Assembly: GCA_916048095.2 (NCBI GenBank)
Contig: OU696581.1
Location: 4,035,445-4,099,444, forward strand
Reading direction: 5' to 3'
Length of the DNA stretch: 64,000 nt
Origin: Sacculina carcini
Taxonomy: Eukaryota > Arthropoda > Thecostraca > Sacculinidae
A program made the translations under genes and the position numbers. A model generated the notes under the pieces. That model did no database searches, was not told the origin of the DNA, and was given only the letters and a program-made list of their open reading frames with translations. Shown in pieces: positions 21,697 through 31,930 of the stretch (its first letter is position 1; the number at the start of each line of letters is the position of its first letter).

Positions 21697-24600
21697 ACAA
21701 TTTGTTCGAGCCCTAAAAAAATTTCTGATGCCGGTTTATTATCATACATGTAGTCTACCTTTCCTATTTCGTCTCTGTATTTCCTATATATTCCCAAGGT
21801 TGACTTTTCCAACATTCCTTCCTTCCATTTCCTCGTATCCCATGTCTTCACCATCCTATTCACTTCCGATCTTGTTGCATTTTCTAATGTTTTCCAGGTT
21901 ATTCCGGTGTCTTCCATAATTTTCCCCACATGTCTACTCCATATGTCTTCCCTGTCTTCTTTTCCATTCCTCATCAGCTTCTCAACTAGATCATTTCTTC
22001 CTCCTTTCAGCGTGCTGTTTATATAGCTGAACTTGTTCCTTGCCATTCTTGCTTCAAACGATGCTGCGCCTATTTCTCCCCTCAAACCTTCCTGTGCTGT
22101 ATATCGGCTGCCTCCCAAAATCACTCTGTACACACTATTTTCTATGCTTTGCAGTTTTTGTATTTCATTCCTATTAAATTCCACTACACTTGTTCCATAC
22201 AGCAGGGACGGTAATACTATAGCTTTCCAATAAGTCTTGCCTATCATTACTTTATTGCAGCTCCTCATAATTACACTGTATGTCAAATTCGCCATCTTCC
22301 TCGCCTTTGTTATAATCTGTTCTCTGTACTCCTGAAAACAATCTTTCTTATTACAAACTGTCACCCCCAAGTATTTGATGCTATTGGTCACCTGTATACC
22401 TTCTATTTCTTTCATATCCTCCCTTGTGTTGAAAACTATGAACCAACTTTTTCCTTTGTTTATTTCCAATCCGAATTCCGCACTTACTTTGATCAGATTC
22501 CTAATATTTAAGCTTGCTTGTTCTTTATTTGTTGACATCTGTAATCCATCATCTGCGAAAAATAATGTATTAATTTTTACCTCTTTATCCTCGTATCCAC
22601 AGCCATTGTTTTCGAGTACGCTTAAAATCATGTACGTCACCAGTTTGAATAATGTTGTTGAGCATGTGCACCCTTGTTTTATTCCGTTCCTCACTTCTAC
22701 CTCTATATCCTCGCTTTTCCCCGTTCCTATCAATGTTCTGTCATTCTCGTATATTCGTTTCACGCATTCTATTATTTTACTGTTTATTTTATATTTCATC
22801 ATTGCCTCTAATAATTTTTCCCTCCTCACACTGTCATATGCCTTTTTAAAGTCTATTGACGCTACATATAACTCTTTTCGCCTTTGGTATGACTTCCTTA
22901 TGCAATATTGCAGTACAAATATATTATCTTCTATTCTTTTGCCCTTTGTGAATCCCGTCTGCTCGTCCTTCTCAGCCTCATTTCTTCTCATGTGGTTATT
23001 TATCCTCTCACTAATAATTCGCATGAATATCTTATAAGAAACATCTGTTAATGTTATTGGTCTTAAATCTTTCGCTTGCGGCCTGCTTACTTTCGGTACC
23101 ATAATCGTTTTTGACACTTTCCATTCGTCCGGAATTTCTCCCTTTTCCATTATTCGGTTCAGACTATCCCTTAGAGCTACCATGCATGAATCCTTCTCCA
23201 GAAAAATCTTATACAACTCCGGCTTTAATCTATTTGGCCCCGCAGCTTTCCCCTTCTTTATACTCTTCAAACTATCTTTTATTTCCTCTATTGATATTTC
23301 GTCCCCATTCATTTTCTTACATTCCAAATCCATTTTCCCGCACATATCCAGATGCTCTCTAAGCACTCCGGGTAATCTGTCTCCCTCATTCGTTGTTATT
23401 ACCCCTGTTCCTTCCTCTCCCAGCTTCATTTCATATTCCAGTCGTCTCTCTTCGTTCCACACCCTTTCTAATCTAGTATTGTCTCTCTGGTAGATTTTCT
23501 TCCAGAACTCCTCAATCTCTATTATTGTGTCCTCCTGACTCAGCCTCACTCCCTCCTTGAATACTCGTACTTCCTCATTCCTTTTCGTACCCTGTCTTCT
23601 CAGCTTATTAATATTATCCCATAATTTTTTACTCTGATTTCTCCCACTTCTTATTTCATTGGTAATCTTTTCCTCGTGCCGTGAAATCTCCTCTTTGATT
23701 TGGTATTGCACTATTCTCTTCTGTTTCTGATATTCTTCGTCTAACCTTTGTTTTGTCTTTTCGTCTCCAGCATTCCTCCGTCTCCTGTTTATCCATTTTC
23801 TTAGTTTTATTGCCTTCTTTATGTCCTCATTCATCCAAACTGGCTCCATCGTGTCCCCTCTCACCCTCTTCTTGTATGTCCGTTTCAGCACTTTGTCGGC
23901 TGATTCTATCATTGCTCTTTCTAATCTGGTTATGTCCATTTCTTTAACCCTCTGACATTTTTCCCCAACTTCGTCCACGTACACTTTCAATGATGCCTCG
24001 TCCCTTCGGTAGTACTCAATCGTCTCAACTTTTGTGCATCTCCCATCTGCCTCCTTCCCTGTGAGCACCACCTCTAAAAGGTTATGATCAGAAATGTCTA
24101 ATGTTTCTCTTTCATCATCTATTATCATTCTGTTGAACCTTTCGTACAGCTTTCTGTTTGCCAATGCAAAATCTATGACACTTCTTGATCCTCTCCCTTG
24201 CCACGTGTACACCCCCTGACATCTGGTATCCCCATTTAACAAGATAAGATTGTATTTGTCTATCCACTCGTTAATGATAGCCCCTCCTTTATCCTCTTTT
24301 TGCTCCCCTATAGAGCCAATGTGCCCGTTAAAATCTCCTATTATTAGTAAAGCATTTTCATTATTTCTTCCTATTTCTTCCTCTATTTCCTTTTTAATGT
24401 CCTCCCGCTTACTCTCGTCCGTGTTTCCGCATGGAAAATATACGGCAACAATCAGAAAGCTAAATCCCCCGAATGCACATTTACCGTAAATTATATCCCT
24501 TTCTCGTGTTTCTATTTGTTCCACTGAAATTTCCCCATCTTTTCTCCATAATATCATTAGTCCTCCCCCCTTTTTTTCTCCGTTTTCTCTCATACTACCT

Positions 24601-24836
24601 ATCCTTTTGATGTCTTCCGAAATTTTTATTTGATCCCTTTTCAATTGTGTTTCAGTTAGGCACATTATTGTGTACTTATCTATTACCTGTTCCACCTCTC
24701 CTATCTTTACATTTGTTAACCCTTGAATATTTACACATTTGATGTTTACTTCGTTCTTCCTCTGGTTGTTGTCTCTGTCTCTACTCCGCCTTACCGAAAA
24801 TCCTTCCTCATCAACTGCCCTTTCTTTATAAACCAT
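21687..24836 (-). CDS. LINE ORF2: APE endonuclease and reverse transcriptase
   Basis: An uninterrupted 1049-residue ORF. The endonuclease region has IKCVNIQGLTN, CLTETQLK, LLIIGDFNGHIGS, SVIDFALANRK and DISDHNLLEVVL (about residues 30-260). The RT region has GKAAGPNRLKPELYK, LRPITLTDVSYKIFMRI, DEQTGFTKGKRIEDNIF, VASIDFKKAYDSVRRE, GIKQGCTCSTTLFKL and the catalytic LFFADDGLQM. All key acidic residues are present. The frame stops at 21687, while the conserved Cys/His C-terminal motif lies in the next frame (21418-21696). Apart from that break it looks able to function, so the copy is young. Confidence 0.92.
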   Translation of the reverse strand: MVYKERAVDEEGFSVRRSRDRDNNQRKNEVNIKCVNIQGLTNVKIGEVEQVIDKYTIMCLTETQLKRDQIKISEDIKRIGSMRENGEKKGGGLMILWRKDGEISVEQIETRERDIIYGKCAFGGFSFLIVAVYFPCGNTDESKREDIKKEIEEEIGRNNENALLIIGDFNGHIGSIGEQKEDKGGAIINEWIDKYNLILLNGDTRCQGVYTWQGRGSRSVIDFALANRKLYERFNRMIIDDERETLDISDHNLLEVVLTGKEADGRCTKVETIEYYRRDEASLKVYVDEVGEKCQRVKEMDITRLERAMIESADKVLKRTYKKRVRGDTMEPVWMNEDIKKAIKLRKWINRRRRNAGDEKTKQRLDEEYQKQKRIVQYQIKEEISRHEEKITNEIRSGRNQSKKLWDNINKLRRQGTKRNEEVRVFKEGVRLSQEDTIIEIEEFWKKIYQRDNTRLERVWNEERRLEYEMKLGEEGTGVITTNEGDRLPGVLREHLDMCGKMDLECKKMNGDEISIEEIKDSLKSIKKGKAAGPNRLKPELYKIFLEKDSCMVALRDSLNRIMEKGEIPDEWKVSKTIMVPKVSRPQAKDLRPITLTDVSYKIFMRIISERINNHMRRNEAEKDEQTGFTKGKRIEDNIFVLQYCIRKSYQRRKELYVASIDFKKAYDSVRREKLLEAMMKYKINSKIIECVKRIYENDRTLIGTGKSEDIEVEVRNGIKQGCTCSTTLFKLVTYMILSVLENNGCGYEDKEVKINTLFFADDGLQMSTNKEQASLNIRNLIKVSAEFGLEINKGKSWFIVFNTREDMKEIEGIQVTNSIKYLGVTVCNKKDCFQEYREQIITKARKMANLTYSVIMRSCNKVMIGKTYWKAIVLPSLLYGTSVVEFNRNEIQKLQSIENSVYRVILGGSRYTAQEGLRGEIGAASFEARMARNKFSYINSTLKGGRNDLVEKLMRNGKEDREDIWSRHVGKIMEDTGITWKTLENATRSEVNRMVKTWDTRKWKEGMLEKSTLGIYRKYRDEIGKVDYMYDNKPASEIFLGLEQIVCN

Positions 24837-25825
24837 CCTTGTTCATTATTTTCCCTCTTTTCCCTCAGCTTCTCTCTCACTTCTTTCTCAGCTTGTCTTT
24901 CCTTGTAAGTCATATCTGGTGACACAAACACCTTTCTGTACTCCTCCTCTTTTGCGTCTTTCAGTAGTTTTGCTCGCTTTATTATCTCCCATTTGATTCC
25001 CGCATTTCTCATCTTCACTAACAGTGTCCTGGGTTTTCCTCCACGCTCCTCATTTCTTCCCAGTCTCACTACATCCTCTATCTCGTCCACATCCACATTT
25101 AGTTCTTCCTTGAATATCTTCATACATGCCATCCGATCCTGTTCCTTCTGCATTTCCCCTTCTGTTTCCTTAGTCTCTTGCAAGTTGTAGAGGACTAGAT
25201 TATTCCTTCTTTTCGCCTTTTCGTCTCTTTCTTCCATTATTTCCACTACTCTAGTTGTTATTTCGTCTCGCATTTCCTCCTCTCGTTTTTTCCATTTCTC
25301 TTCTATCCCCATTACCATTGCTTGTACATCTTTCAGCTGTCTTTTTATTTCTTCCAATTCGCCTCCATTCTCCTCTATTTCCTTGCCATATCTTTGCCGC
25401 CTTTCACTGATCTTCCCTTCCCTATCGTCTTCATATTTTTCGATCCTTCTCATCACCCCCTCATTTTGTTCCTTCACTTTTTTCAGCTCAACCTTCATTT
25501 CCTCGTTGTCTCTTTTCACCTTTCTTGCTTCTTTCATATCCTTTTTAATGGTCTCCTTGCATTTTGAACAGAACCAGGCTTGCTCGCTCTTTCTCAGTTC
25601 CTCATATACATGTTTTCCCATCTTTTCACACTCCGTGTGAATCCATAATTCGCATAAATCGCACACCACCGCCCGCTCATTGTCCTTCACTTTCTTCTCA
25701 CACTTCCCACATTTCTCCCCTCTTCTTTCCTCTTCACAACTCCTGCATACCGCTTCCCCGTTCAACTTCCCAAAAAATCCACACTCTTTGCATTCTTTCG
25801 TTCTCAATGCCCGCCCTTTCTCCAT
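24791..25825 (-). CDS. LINE ORF1 protein with PHD-type zinc finger and coiled coil
   Basis: A complete 344-residue ORF. The N-terminus holds Cys pairs (CKECGF, CRSCEE) and a PHD-like finger with CGKCEKKV, CDLCELWIHTEC and AWFCSKCK (about residues 35-90). A long charged coiled coil follows (about 95-210), then a domain with RRNNLVLYNLQE and VVRLGRNEERGGKPR that resembles the RNA-binding region of L1/CR1-type ORF1 proteins. It ends in a basic tail. The stop lies inside ORF2 (46-nt overlap, different frame). Likely role: RNA chaperone in the retrotransposition particle. Confidence 0.88.
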   Translation of the reverse strand: MEKGRALRTKECKECGFFGKLNGEAVCRSCEEERRGEKCGKCEKKVKDNERAVVCDLCELWIHTECEKMGKHVYEELRKSEQAWFCSKCKETIKKDMKEARKVKRDNEEMKVELKKVKEQNEGVMRRIEKYEDDREGKISERRQRYGKEIEENGGELEEIKRQLKDVQAMVMGIEEKWKKREEEMRDEITTRVVEIMEERDEKAKRRNNLVLYNLQETKETEGEMQKEQDRMACMKIFKEELNVDVDEIEDVVRLGRNEERGGKPRTLLVKMRNAGIKWEIIKRAKLLKDAKEEEYRKVFVSPDMTYKERQAEKEVREKLREKRENNEQGWFIKKGQLMRKDFR

Positions 25826-27573
25826 CGCCCCCTTCTTTTACCCGATCTCCCTTTCTAATATAATCTAATTGACTCCTTTCAACTCTAATCACAATTTTGG
25901 ACACCAACAAACAATTGAGTCTCGCAAAACCCTTATAACCTAGAACAGAACACGAACAGCACGAACACTTTTTGTAGTTTTGTAGTTTTAGAACACTTTT
26001 TGTCCACTTTTTGACATGGCCCAAGATGCGACAGCGACGCTTACGACGCGTTTAAGGCATTCAATGCCTTCACCGAATATTTATTCCTTCACTGAAACTT
26101 GTAGGGTCTGTTATGAAATTGCATTTGTTGTTTGAATAGTCTCTTGCTGTTATATTCTGAGTTCGCATTGATTTAATACGTCTTATTGGGGCCTTTATTT
26201 ACTTAAATACTTATTCTGGTGTCATATTTTCGTTGCACTGTAAGTTGTTTGGACCAATTTCATTGTTTGTTGTGTTTTGTTGTGGGAATGGTTTTGATAG
26301 CTGTTTGGTTTGTTAATACCGCAGGTGATTGATTGGTTAAACTGATGAGCGCACGTTTATATTCTGCTGCCTGTTGTTTTCGGCAATCTTTTAGCTTTCT
26401 CTTGTGTGCTTGTTCTGGTGTTGATGTTTCTGTATATTGTGTGTGTATACGTGTTTGCTACATTGGATTCATTCTATTTATTCTTGCCGTTGATTATTTT
26501 TGCTCGCATATGTGGTTATATGCGCTGAACGAAATATATTATTGCTTGATTGGTCTTGTTGCTTAGTACACGAGTTAAACTGTTTTACCTGGTGGTGGGC
26601 TTTATGTTGGTCAAACGGTGACGTGATTGATACGAGTGCCGAGAAAGTATTTCTGTGCTGGCCGTGACTGCGAAAACCCGTGTGGCGGCCGGACCTGCGG
26701 TGTGCCAGCCGGAACCGTGAGGCTTTGCCCCCGCAAAATTACACGCGAACATAGCCTTCTCTACTGATTTGTTTAAATGCGTATGGTCAACAATCTTTAT
26801 ATGGTCAATATGTGGATAAAGTAGGCTACGCACACTAAAAATTATTGAAGTTCCTTTCATTTAAAATCACTACTCTGGAGGATGTGAGGGTATATTTACA
26901 AACATCGCTGCCCTCTTCAATAATCAAACATCAGATTCTCCACTGGGCGTCCAAGTTCAAACTGCATGGTTAGTATAACACGTGTTCAGCATCAACCAAT
27001 CTTATTCTACTCAGATTAGTGTTGAACACAATAAGTGTGTGTGTGTGTGTGTGTATGCTCGAATTCCGTCCATGAGAAGCAGGTCACAGCGAGCAGCGTG
27101 GCAGCTATGAGACCCCGCCTCTGAGCGGATAATACTTTCCATGGTGAAGGGGAACCTGTAGTCATTGTGGACATGGACATATGCATTCCACTCTGCTAGC
27201 CCCATGGCAGAACAAGATTTGATTTAGTAAGAAATAGTGATGCTTTGATTGTAAGGCGAGCTGTGAATCAGTCATGCATTGTCAGAAAACAGTCACTCCA
27301 CAGACACTTCGACAGTCAACAATGAACTAAAAAATTACACAAGAATCTAAGAATGAACCAAGCCTGTGGTTCACTACAAATGACCCCTATGTGAATGCGC
27401 GTGTACACGTACACACAATTAAAACCTGTGTAGGTAGCTTCGATTGGTACAGTCACCAATCGAAAAATGCTTACGTGTAGAAAAACAAACAACCGATCAA
27501 CGATTTTATTCGGTTTAACTGCCAAACAAAACTCGTAATAAGTCAGAAATACAGGGCTGATAACATAAGAGAT

Positions 27574-29165
27574 ACTCGGGGTATATGTGGACAGCCAACT
27601 ACAGTTGTTCCCCGCTGCAAGGCAATCATAATAGCACTGCTGAAATTTCGTCCTAGCCTCACCCCGGACATCACCAGGAGAATTATTGAGGCACATGTAT
27701 TCCCACGGCTTCGATACTGCTTGCCGGTGTGGGGATGCTGCGGCAAGCTGCATCATAAACTAAACAGTGTTTTTCGCTTTGCAGCCAGAGCCTTTGATTG
27801 TCTCCATCAGTTCGATCATGTCTCACCGACTTTGAGGCGACTAAATTGACCTACCAGCGAACACATGCTGGCGACCGGCGATCTGAAGGCCGTAAATCGC
27901 GCGCTACACGAGCCACTAGCGTCGCGCATCCCTGCCGATATGTTCACCTTTCGCAACTCGGTCTCGTGCAAGTCCACAAGAGCAACGAATCGGGGAGTCT
28001 GGAAATACCGCGAAACAGACTTGAGCGCACATCATCGCTTTTCCGCACAAGAGCAGCAAGAACCTATAACAGCTTTAATTTCGTCACAATATCCAGTCAC
28101 TCCAAACTATTCCGGTTTTTTGTTTGTTAGCTAGACTAGTCTTACATGCAAGCTGTTGTTTTATTGTATAGTTTTCGATAATTATATTATATTTCATTTT
28201 TTTATTTTTTTTATATAACAAATTTTCAATAGATTTTATCTGTATAACTATAAAACGATGATGCCAAATTCTTTATAACTTATGCCATTTTTTACACGTG
28301 ATTTCGTGTAACATTGTTGTTTATCAGTCGTGATAATTCTAGTGAAGCAGGCCTCTTAATGTTGTGCGCCGCGATAACTCTTCTTGTGCCGATTCCAAAC
28401 AGTAGTTTTGTTGAAACAATGTATTTCGTCGTGATATTGAAGGTTGCAGTTCTTAGCTCTATCGTCCTAACGTTATATTCAATGTTCTATCCTATCTGTT
28501 CTGCCTGTATCTGCTAGTCTGTCTCTCCTGTCTGTCTTCCTATCTGTTCTCTTGTTCTCCATACTGCCGCTGCTCTTCTATTCCTATCTCCATACTGCCG
28601 CTGCTCTTCTATCTCTATATCCCTACTGCCTATCTCCCCGAATGGTGAAAACACTGTGCTTATATAGTGCCAACTAGCGCCGCCAACTTCATTCTGCAGC
28701 TCCAAGTTGTGCACGACCTCATTATTTACGGACCGCAAGGTCACCACAATGCAACACGCCCGGCACAAGCACATAGCTTTACACACTGGTGTGGGTGATA
28801 TATGCGTGTTCCCGTGCTTCTCTGGTTGTCTCTTAATGTCTTACAGTGTATGTGTGTGTGTCTACGTGTGTGCAACCAATGCTGTGTTCTGTATTGTAAC
28901 CCACTGTGTTGACAGTGATGCATGTGTTTACGCTTCACTTCCTGTCCTAACTTCTATCCTATCCTATGTCACTTTCAATGCACAACATACAATACACAAT
29001 GCACAAAACAAACAACGATTACTAAATAAAGATATAAAAATACAAGTTATATACAACACCGCATGAAATATAAACATTGTTACATTTCGACCATGTACAC
29101 AAATGTAAATGTTTGCACGAAAAACCAGATGTGGATTGCAAATATATTGTTTGAATTGAATTGAA
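27574..29165 (+). mobile_element. 5'-truncated LINE fragment nested in copy 1
   Basis: Bounded by the 9-bp duplication ATAAGAGAT (27565-27573 and 29166-29174). Copy 2 of the host element has continuous sequence at the same point, which confirms the insertion. The 3' end carries a short TTGAA repeat tail. The interior includes coding remnants to about 28130, then a 3' UTR with TCTG-rich and TG-rich simple repeats. No RT core is present. Confidence 0.85.
27620..28134 (+). pseudogene. LINE ORF2 C-terminal fragment
   Basis: The frame reads RRIIEAHVFPRLRYCLPVWG, then KLHHKLNSVFRFAARAFD and HVSPTLRRLN, matching the post-RT region of CR1/Jockey-type ORF2 proteins (a typical form is 'YCIPVWG...LQKRAIR'). 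One stop interrupts it near 27848; the frame then continues with MLATGDLKAVNRALHEPL to the end at 28134. Confidence 0.75.
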
Positions 29166-29729
29166 ATAAGAGATGAAAACGAGGAAAAACGAAAACAGAT
29201 GGAGCATGAAATGAACACATGTGGAGAACATGCTCGAAACGAAATTCCCAAGAAACTCATGTTTGGGGATACGACTACACCACAAACAGTAATGTAAGGT
29301 TCCTCAAAAGTTATATTCCTAAAAAATTACTCACTAAAAATAACATTGTACACAAAGATAAATATCACCTAGATAATAGCTCAACATCTGCAGCTATTTT
29401 CCTGAACAGAGACCATTCCCACAACAAAACAACAATGGAATTGGTCCTTACAACTTCCACTGCAACGAAAATAAGACACCAGAGTAAATGAATAAATAAG
29501 AACTCAAGTGAATTAAGGCCCCAATAAGACTAATTAAATCAATGTGAAGTCAGAATATGACAGCAAGAAACTATTCAAACAACAAATGCAATTTCATAAC
29601 AGATGATAACAGACCCTACAAGTTTCAGTGAAGGAACAAATATTCGGTGAAGGCATTGAATGCCTTAAACGCGTCGTAAGCGTCGCTGTCGCATCTTGGG
29701 CCATGTCGCATCTTGGGCCGTCACACCGG

Positions 29730-29902
29730 CTCACATGTATACACATTGCTTATACCCGTTGTTTGTATCCATTACGTTACTTGTATCACATGCGTAATGA
29801 TTGTGTATCGGATCAGTCGACGAATTGAACAATTACTGAATATATACTGTGGAGGGTCAAATACCTATACCCATAAGTACAACCCATGATGTAATGCAGA
29901 AC
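29730..29902. other. Short spacer between elements
   Basis: Non-coding; ends in the 8-bp sequence TGCAGAAC, the left target duplication of the hAT-like element. Confidence 0.5.
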
Positions 29903-30601
29903 TAGAGATGTGGCCTAAAAAACGACGTTTTTTTTAAAAAAAAAACGTTTTTTTTGCCAAAAAAAACCGCGACCAAAAAAAACAGGTTCTTTTTGGGGTT
30001 TTTTCTGAAGAGTCATGCAAAGAATTCAAATTATGGAAATGATATATTTGGCATGTTGAATGAATTATTTTTTATCAACACATGGGTTATTCATGCTATT
30101 AGTGACCCTATCAAATTGAATTATCATTGAATATGCACAATATAATTGTTATAATGTGTCTGAAAGCCCTAATATCATTGTTTGCACGGTACTGTGCGGC
30201 ACTTCTATGTACAGTACGGTTTTGCATTCAATTATTGAGTTGATCATTGTGTAAGAAAGCAGGGTTTGAGAACCGTTTTTATGCTAAAATCTGAAACTGT
30301 TTTTGAAAAAACAACAGGTGGCATAATTTTTCATTATTTTTTACACATTAACTTTTTCGTGCCAGAAATTAACTACGTTGGTTATAATAAGTTTCATCAT
30401 TTCATTCAGCAGATCAATTATTTGCAAATATAAGAGTACAAACACTGCAAATATTTACACAAATACTACGAATATGCACACAAACTTAGTGTCCCTAATG
30501 AGACTACATATAAAAGCGGGTCGCAGTGGCAACGGACCAGAACCAGAAAAACGGACAATATTTTCGTGTAGGAAAAAAAACAATTGAGGAAATATATTTG
30601 A

Positions 30602-30642
30602 CTAGCGACAAGTTCCGCACTTCGTGCGGTTATGGTCGCTAG
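30602..30642. repeat. Two-tier hairpin, copy 1
   Basis: The outer arms CTAGCGAC/GTCGCTAG and inner arms CCGCAC/GTGCGG enclose a TTC loop. The 41-nt sequence recurs exactly at 49453-49493, and in both places a second small hairpin (CCGCAC TAC GTGCG) follows. Confidence 0.85.
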
Positions 30643-30664
30643 TAGATCCGCACTACGTGCGTCT

Positions 30665-31930
30665 CGAAAATAACAAGTGTAACCACATATAATTCAATAA
30701 GTAGTGTAGGCATATAAAATTCAAGTGTTCATACTCACATTGAGTCGGATACGCGCTTCAACTATTAGTGCCAAAGGCACGCGAATATTGGTATTATGGT
30801 TCTGGTATGTTTAACCAGCCTGCGACAGAATCGCCGTCTGATCATCAAAATGTTGCACAATCCGTGTGCACGACATTATATAAGTTCGCATCGCACATAC
30901 AGACGCACACGCATACAAACACTGGCTGCACACGTGTTCGTTCATAGAATTCCGGCACACGGACACACATACCAATACAAAATGCAAAACGGTATCGTGT
31001 GTGCAATTCCTGGGAAGAATTGCAAAATTATGCAAGAACAGTTCGCAGAAAAGATGTGGTGGCAATCTGGCAGGGAAGTTTCTAGCAATCGCTCAACTGA
31101 ATGACAAAAGTGTGTAGAATAAAGGTAAAAAACAAACACCAATAGAAAAATATATGATAATTACAATTACAATATTGGTAAGCTACACATATACACTTGA
31201 AAAACGCTTCTGGAACACGCACATGCACGACGATGTACTTAATTAAACACTCCGTTTTACTACGCACTCTGCACGCCACTGTGCATTTGCAAACGCTCGC
31301 TGCAATGCACGTGAGTCATGGTATATCGACACACAGACACACACACCAATATATACATCAGTGTGCCGTTCTGTACACTGTGAATGTATGTGTGTGTGTG
31401 TGTGTACGTGTACCTGTATGTGTATTTATTTTTTTATTTTTTTATTTTTTATTTTTATTTTTTGTGTGCATATGTATGTGTATGTGTGTGTGTGTGTGCA
31501 TCTATGTCAGTGTGTATGTGTGTGTGTGTGCATGTATGTCAGTGTGTATGTGAGTGTGTGTGTGCCTGAGGTGGCAATCTCGCATGGGCGTTTCTAGCAA
31601 TCGCTCAACTGAATGGCGCAGTGTGTAGAATAATGGTGAAAAACAAACACCAGTAGAAAAATAAATGTTAATTACAATTACAATATTGGTAAGCTACACA
31701 TATCCACTCTAAAAACGCCTGTGGAACACGCACATGCACGACAATGTACTTATTTAAACACTCTGTTTTACTACGCACTCTGCACGCCACTGGGCATTTG
31801 CAAACGCTCGCTGCAAACGCTCGCTGCAATGCACGTGAGTCATGGCATATCGACACACAGACACACACACCAATATATATACACCAATGTGCCGTTCTGC
31901 ACACACACTCACACACGTACGTTGAGCTAC
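30665..31930. repeat. 1.2-kb CA/TG-rich repeat unit, copy A (uninterrupted)
   Basis: Runs from AAAATAACAAGTG to the CGTACGTTGAGCT end and aligns by eye with 52738-53441 plus 55599-56112. It holds microsatellites of TG/CA type and two internal related segments (ending near 31340 and 31860). The point where copy B has an insertion is intact here (GTGCCGTTCTGTAC at 31364-31377). Confidence 0.9.

Larger units (their letters stand above)
21307..26012 (-). mobile_element. Nearly full-length CR1/L2-like LINE with PHD-type ORF1
   Basis: The insertion is bounded by GACAT on both sides (21302-21306 and 26013-26017), and the interrupted inverted-repeat sequence reads continuously once it is removed. 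On the minus strand the order is 5' UTR (about 190 bp), ORF1 (25825-24791), ORF2 (24836-21687, continuing in another frame to 21418), then a 3' tail of short repeats built on CTGAT. Overlapping ORFs, a PHD-like ORF1 and a microsatellite tail fit the CR1/L2 group; the exact clade is open. Confidence 0.9.
21276..29725. mobile_element. Long terminal-inverted-repeat element, copy 1 (with nested LINEs)
   Basis: Left end TGTGACGG (21276, tandemly doubled) and right end CCGTCACA (29725) are flanked by CCGG on both sides (21272-21275, 29726-29729), a 4-bp target duplication. The inverted repeats extend for more than 300 bp and include two head-to-tail units of GGCCCAAGATGCGAC followed by a near-palindrome around GGCATTCAATGCC. 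A LINE (21307-26012) interrupts the left arm and a LINE fragment (27574-29165) interrupts the interior. Without them the element is about 2.15 kb, like copy 2. No transposase is visible; the superfamily is not assigned. Confidence 0.85.

Noticed and set aside
22033..25868. Several plus-strand ORFs, Ser/Leu/Phe-rich
   Set aside because: They lie opposite the LINE ORF1/ORF2, whose purine-rich coding strand yields open but meaningless complementary frames.
30600..30670. A hammerhead ribozyme in the hairpin module
   Set aside because: The conserved CTGATGA and GAAA core elements are absent.
31197..31600. ORFs rich in Cys/Val around 31.2-31.6 kb (and 55.5-55.8 kb)
   Set aside because: They are translations of (TG)n microsatellites in the repeat unit.
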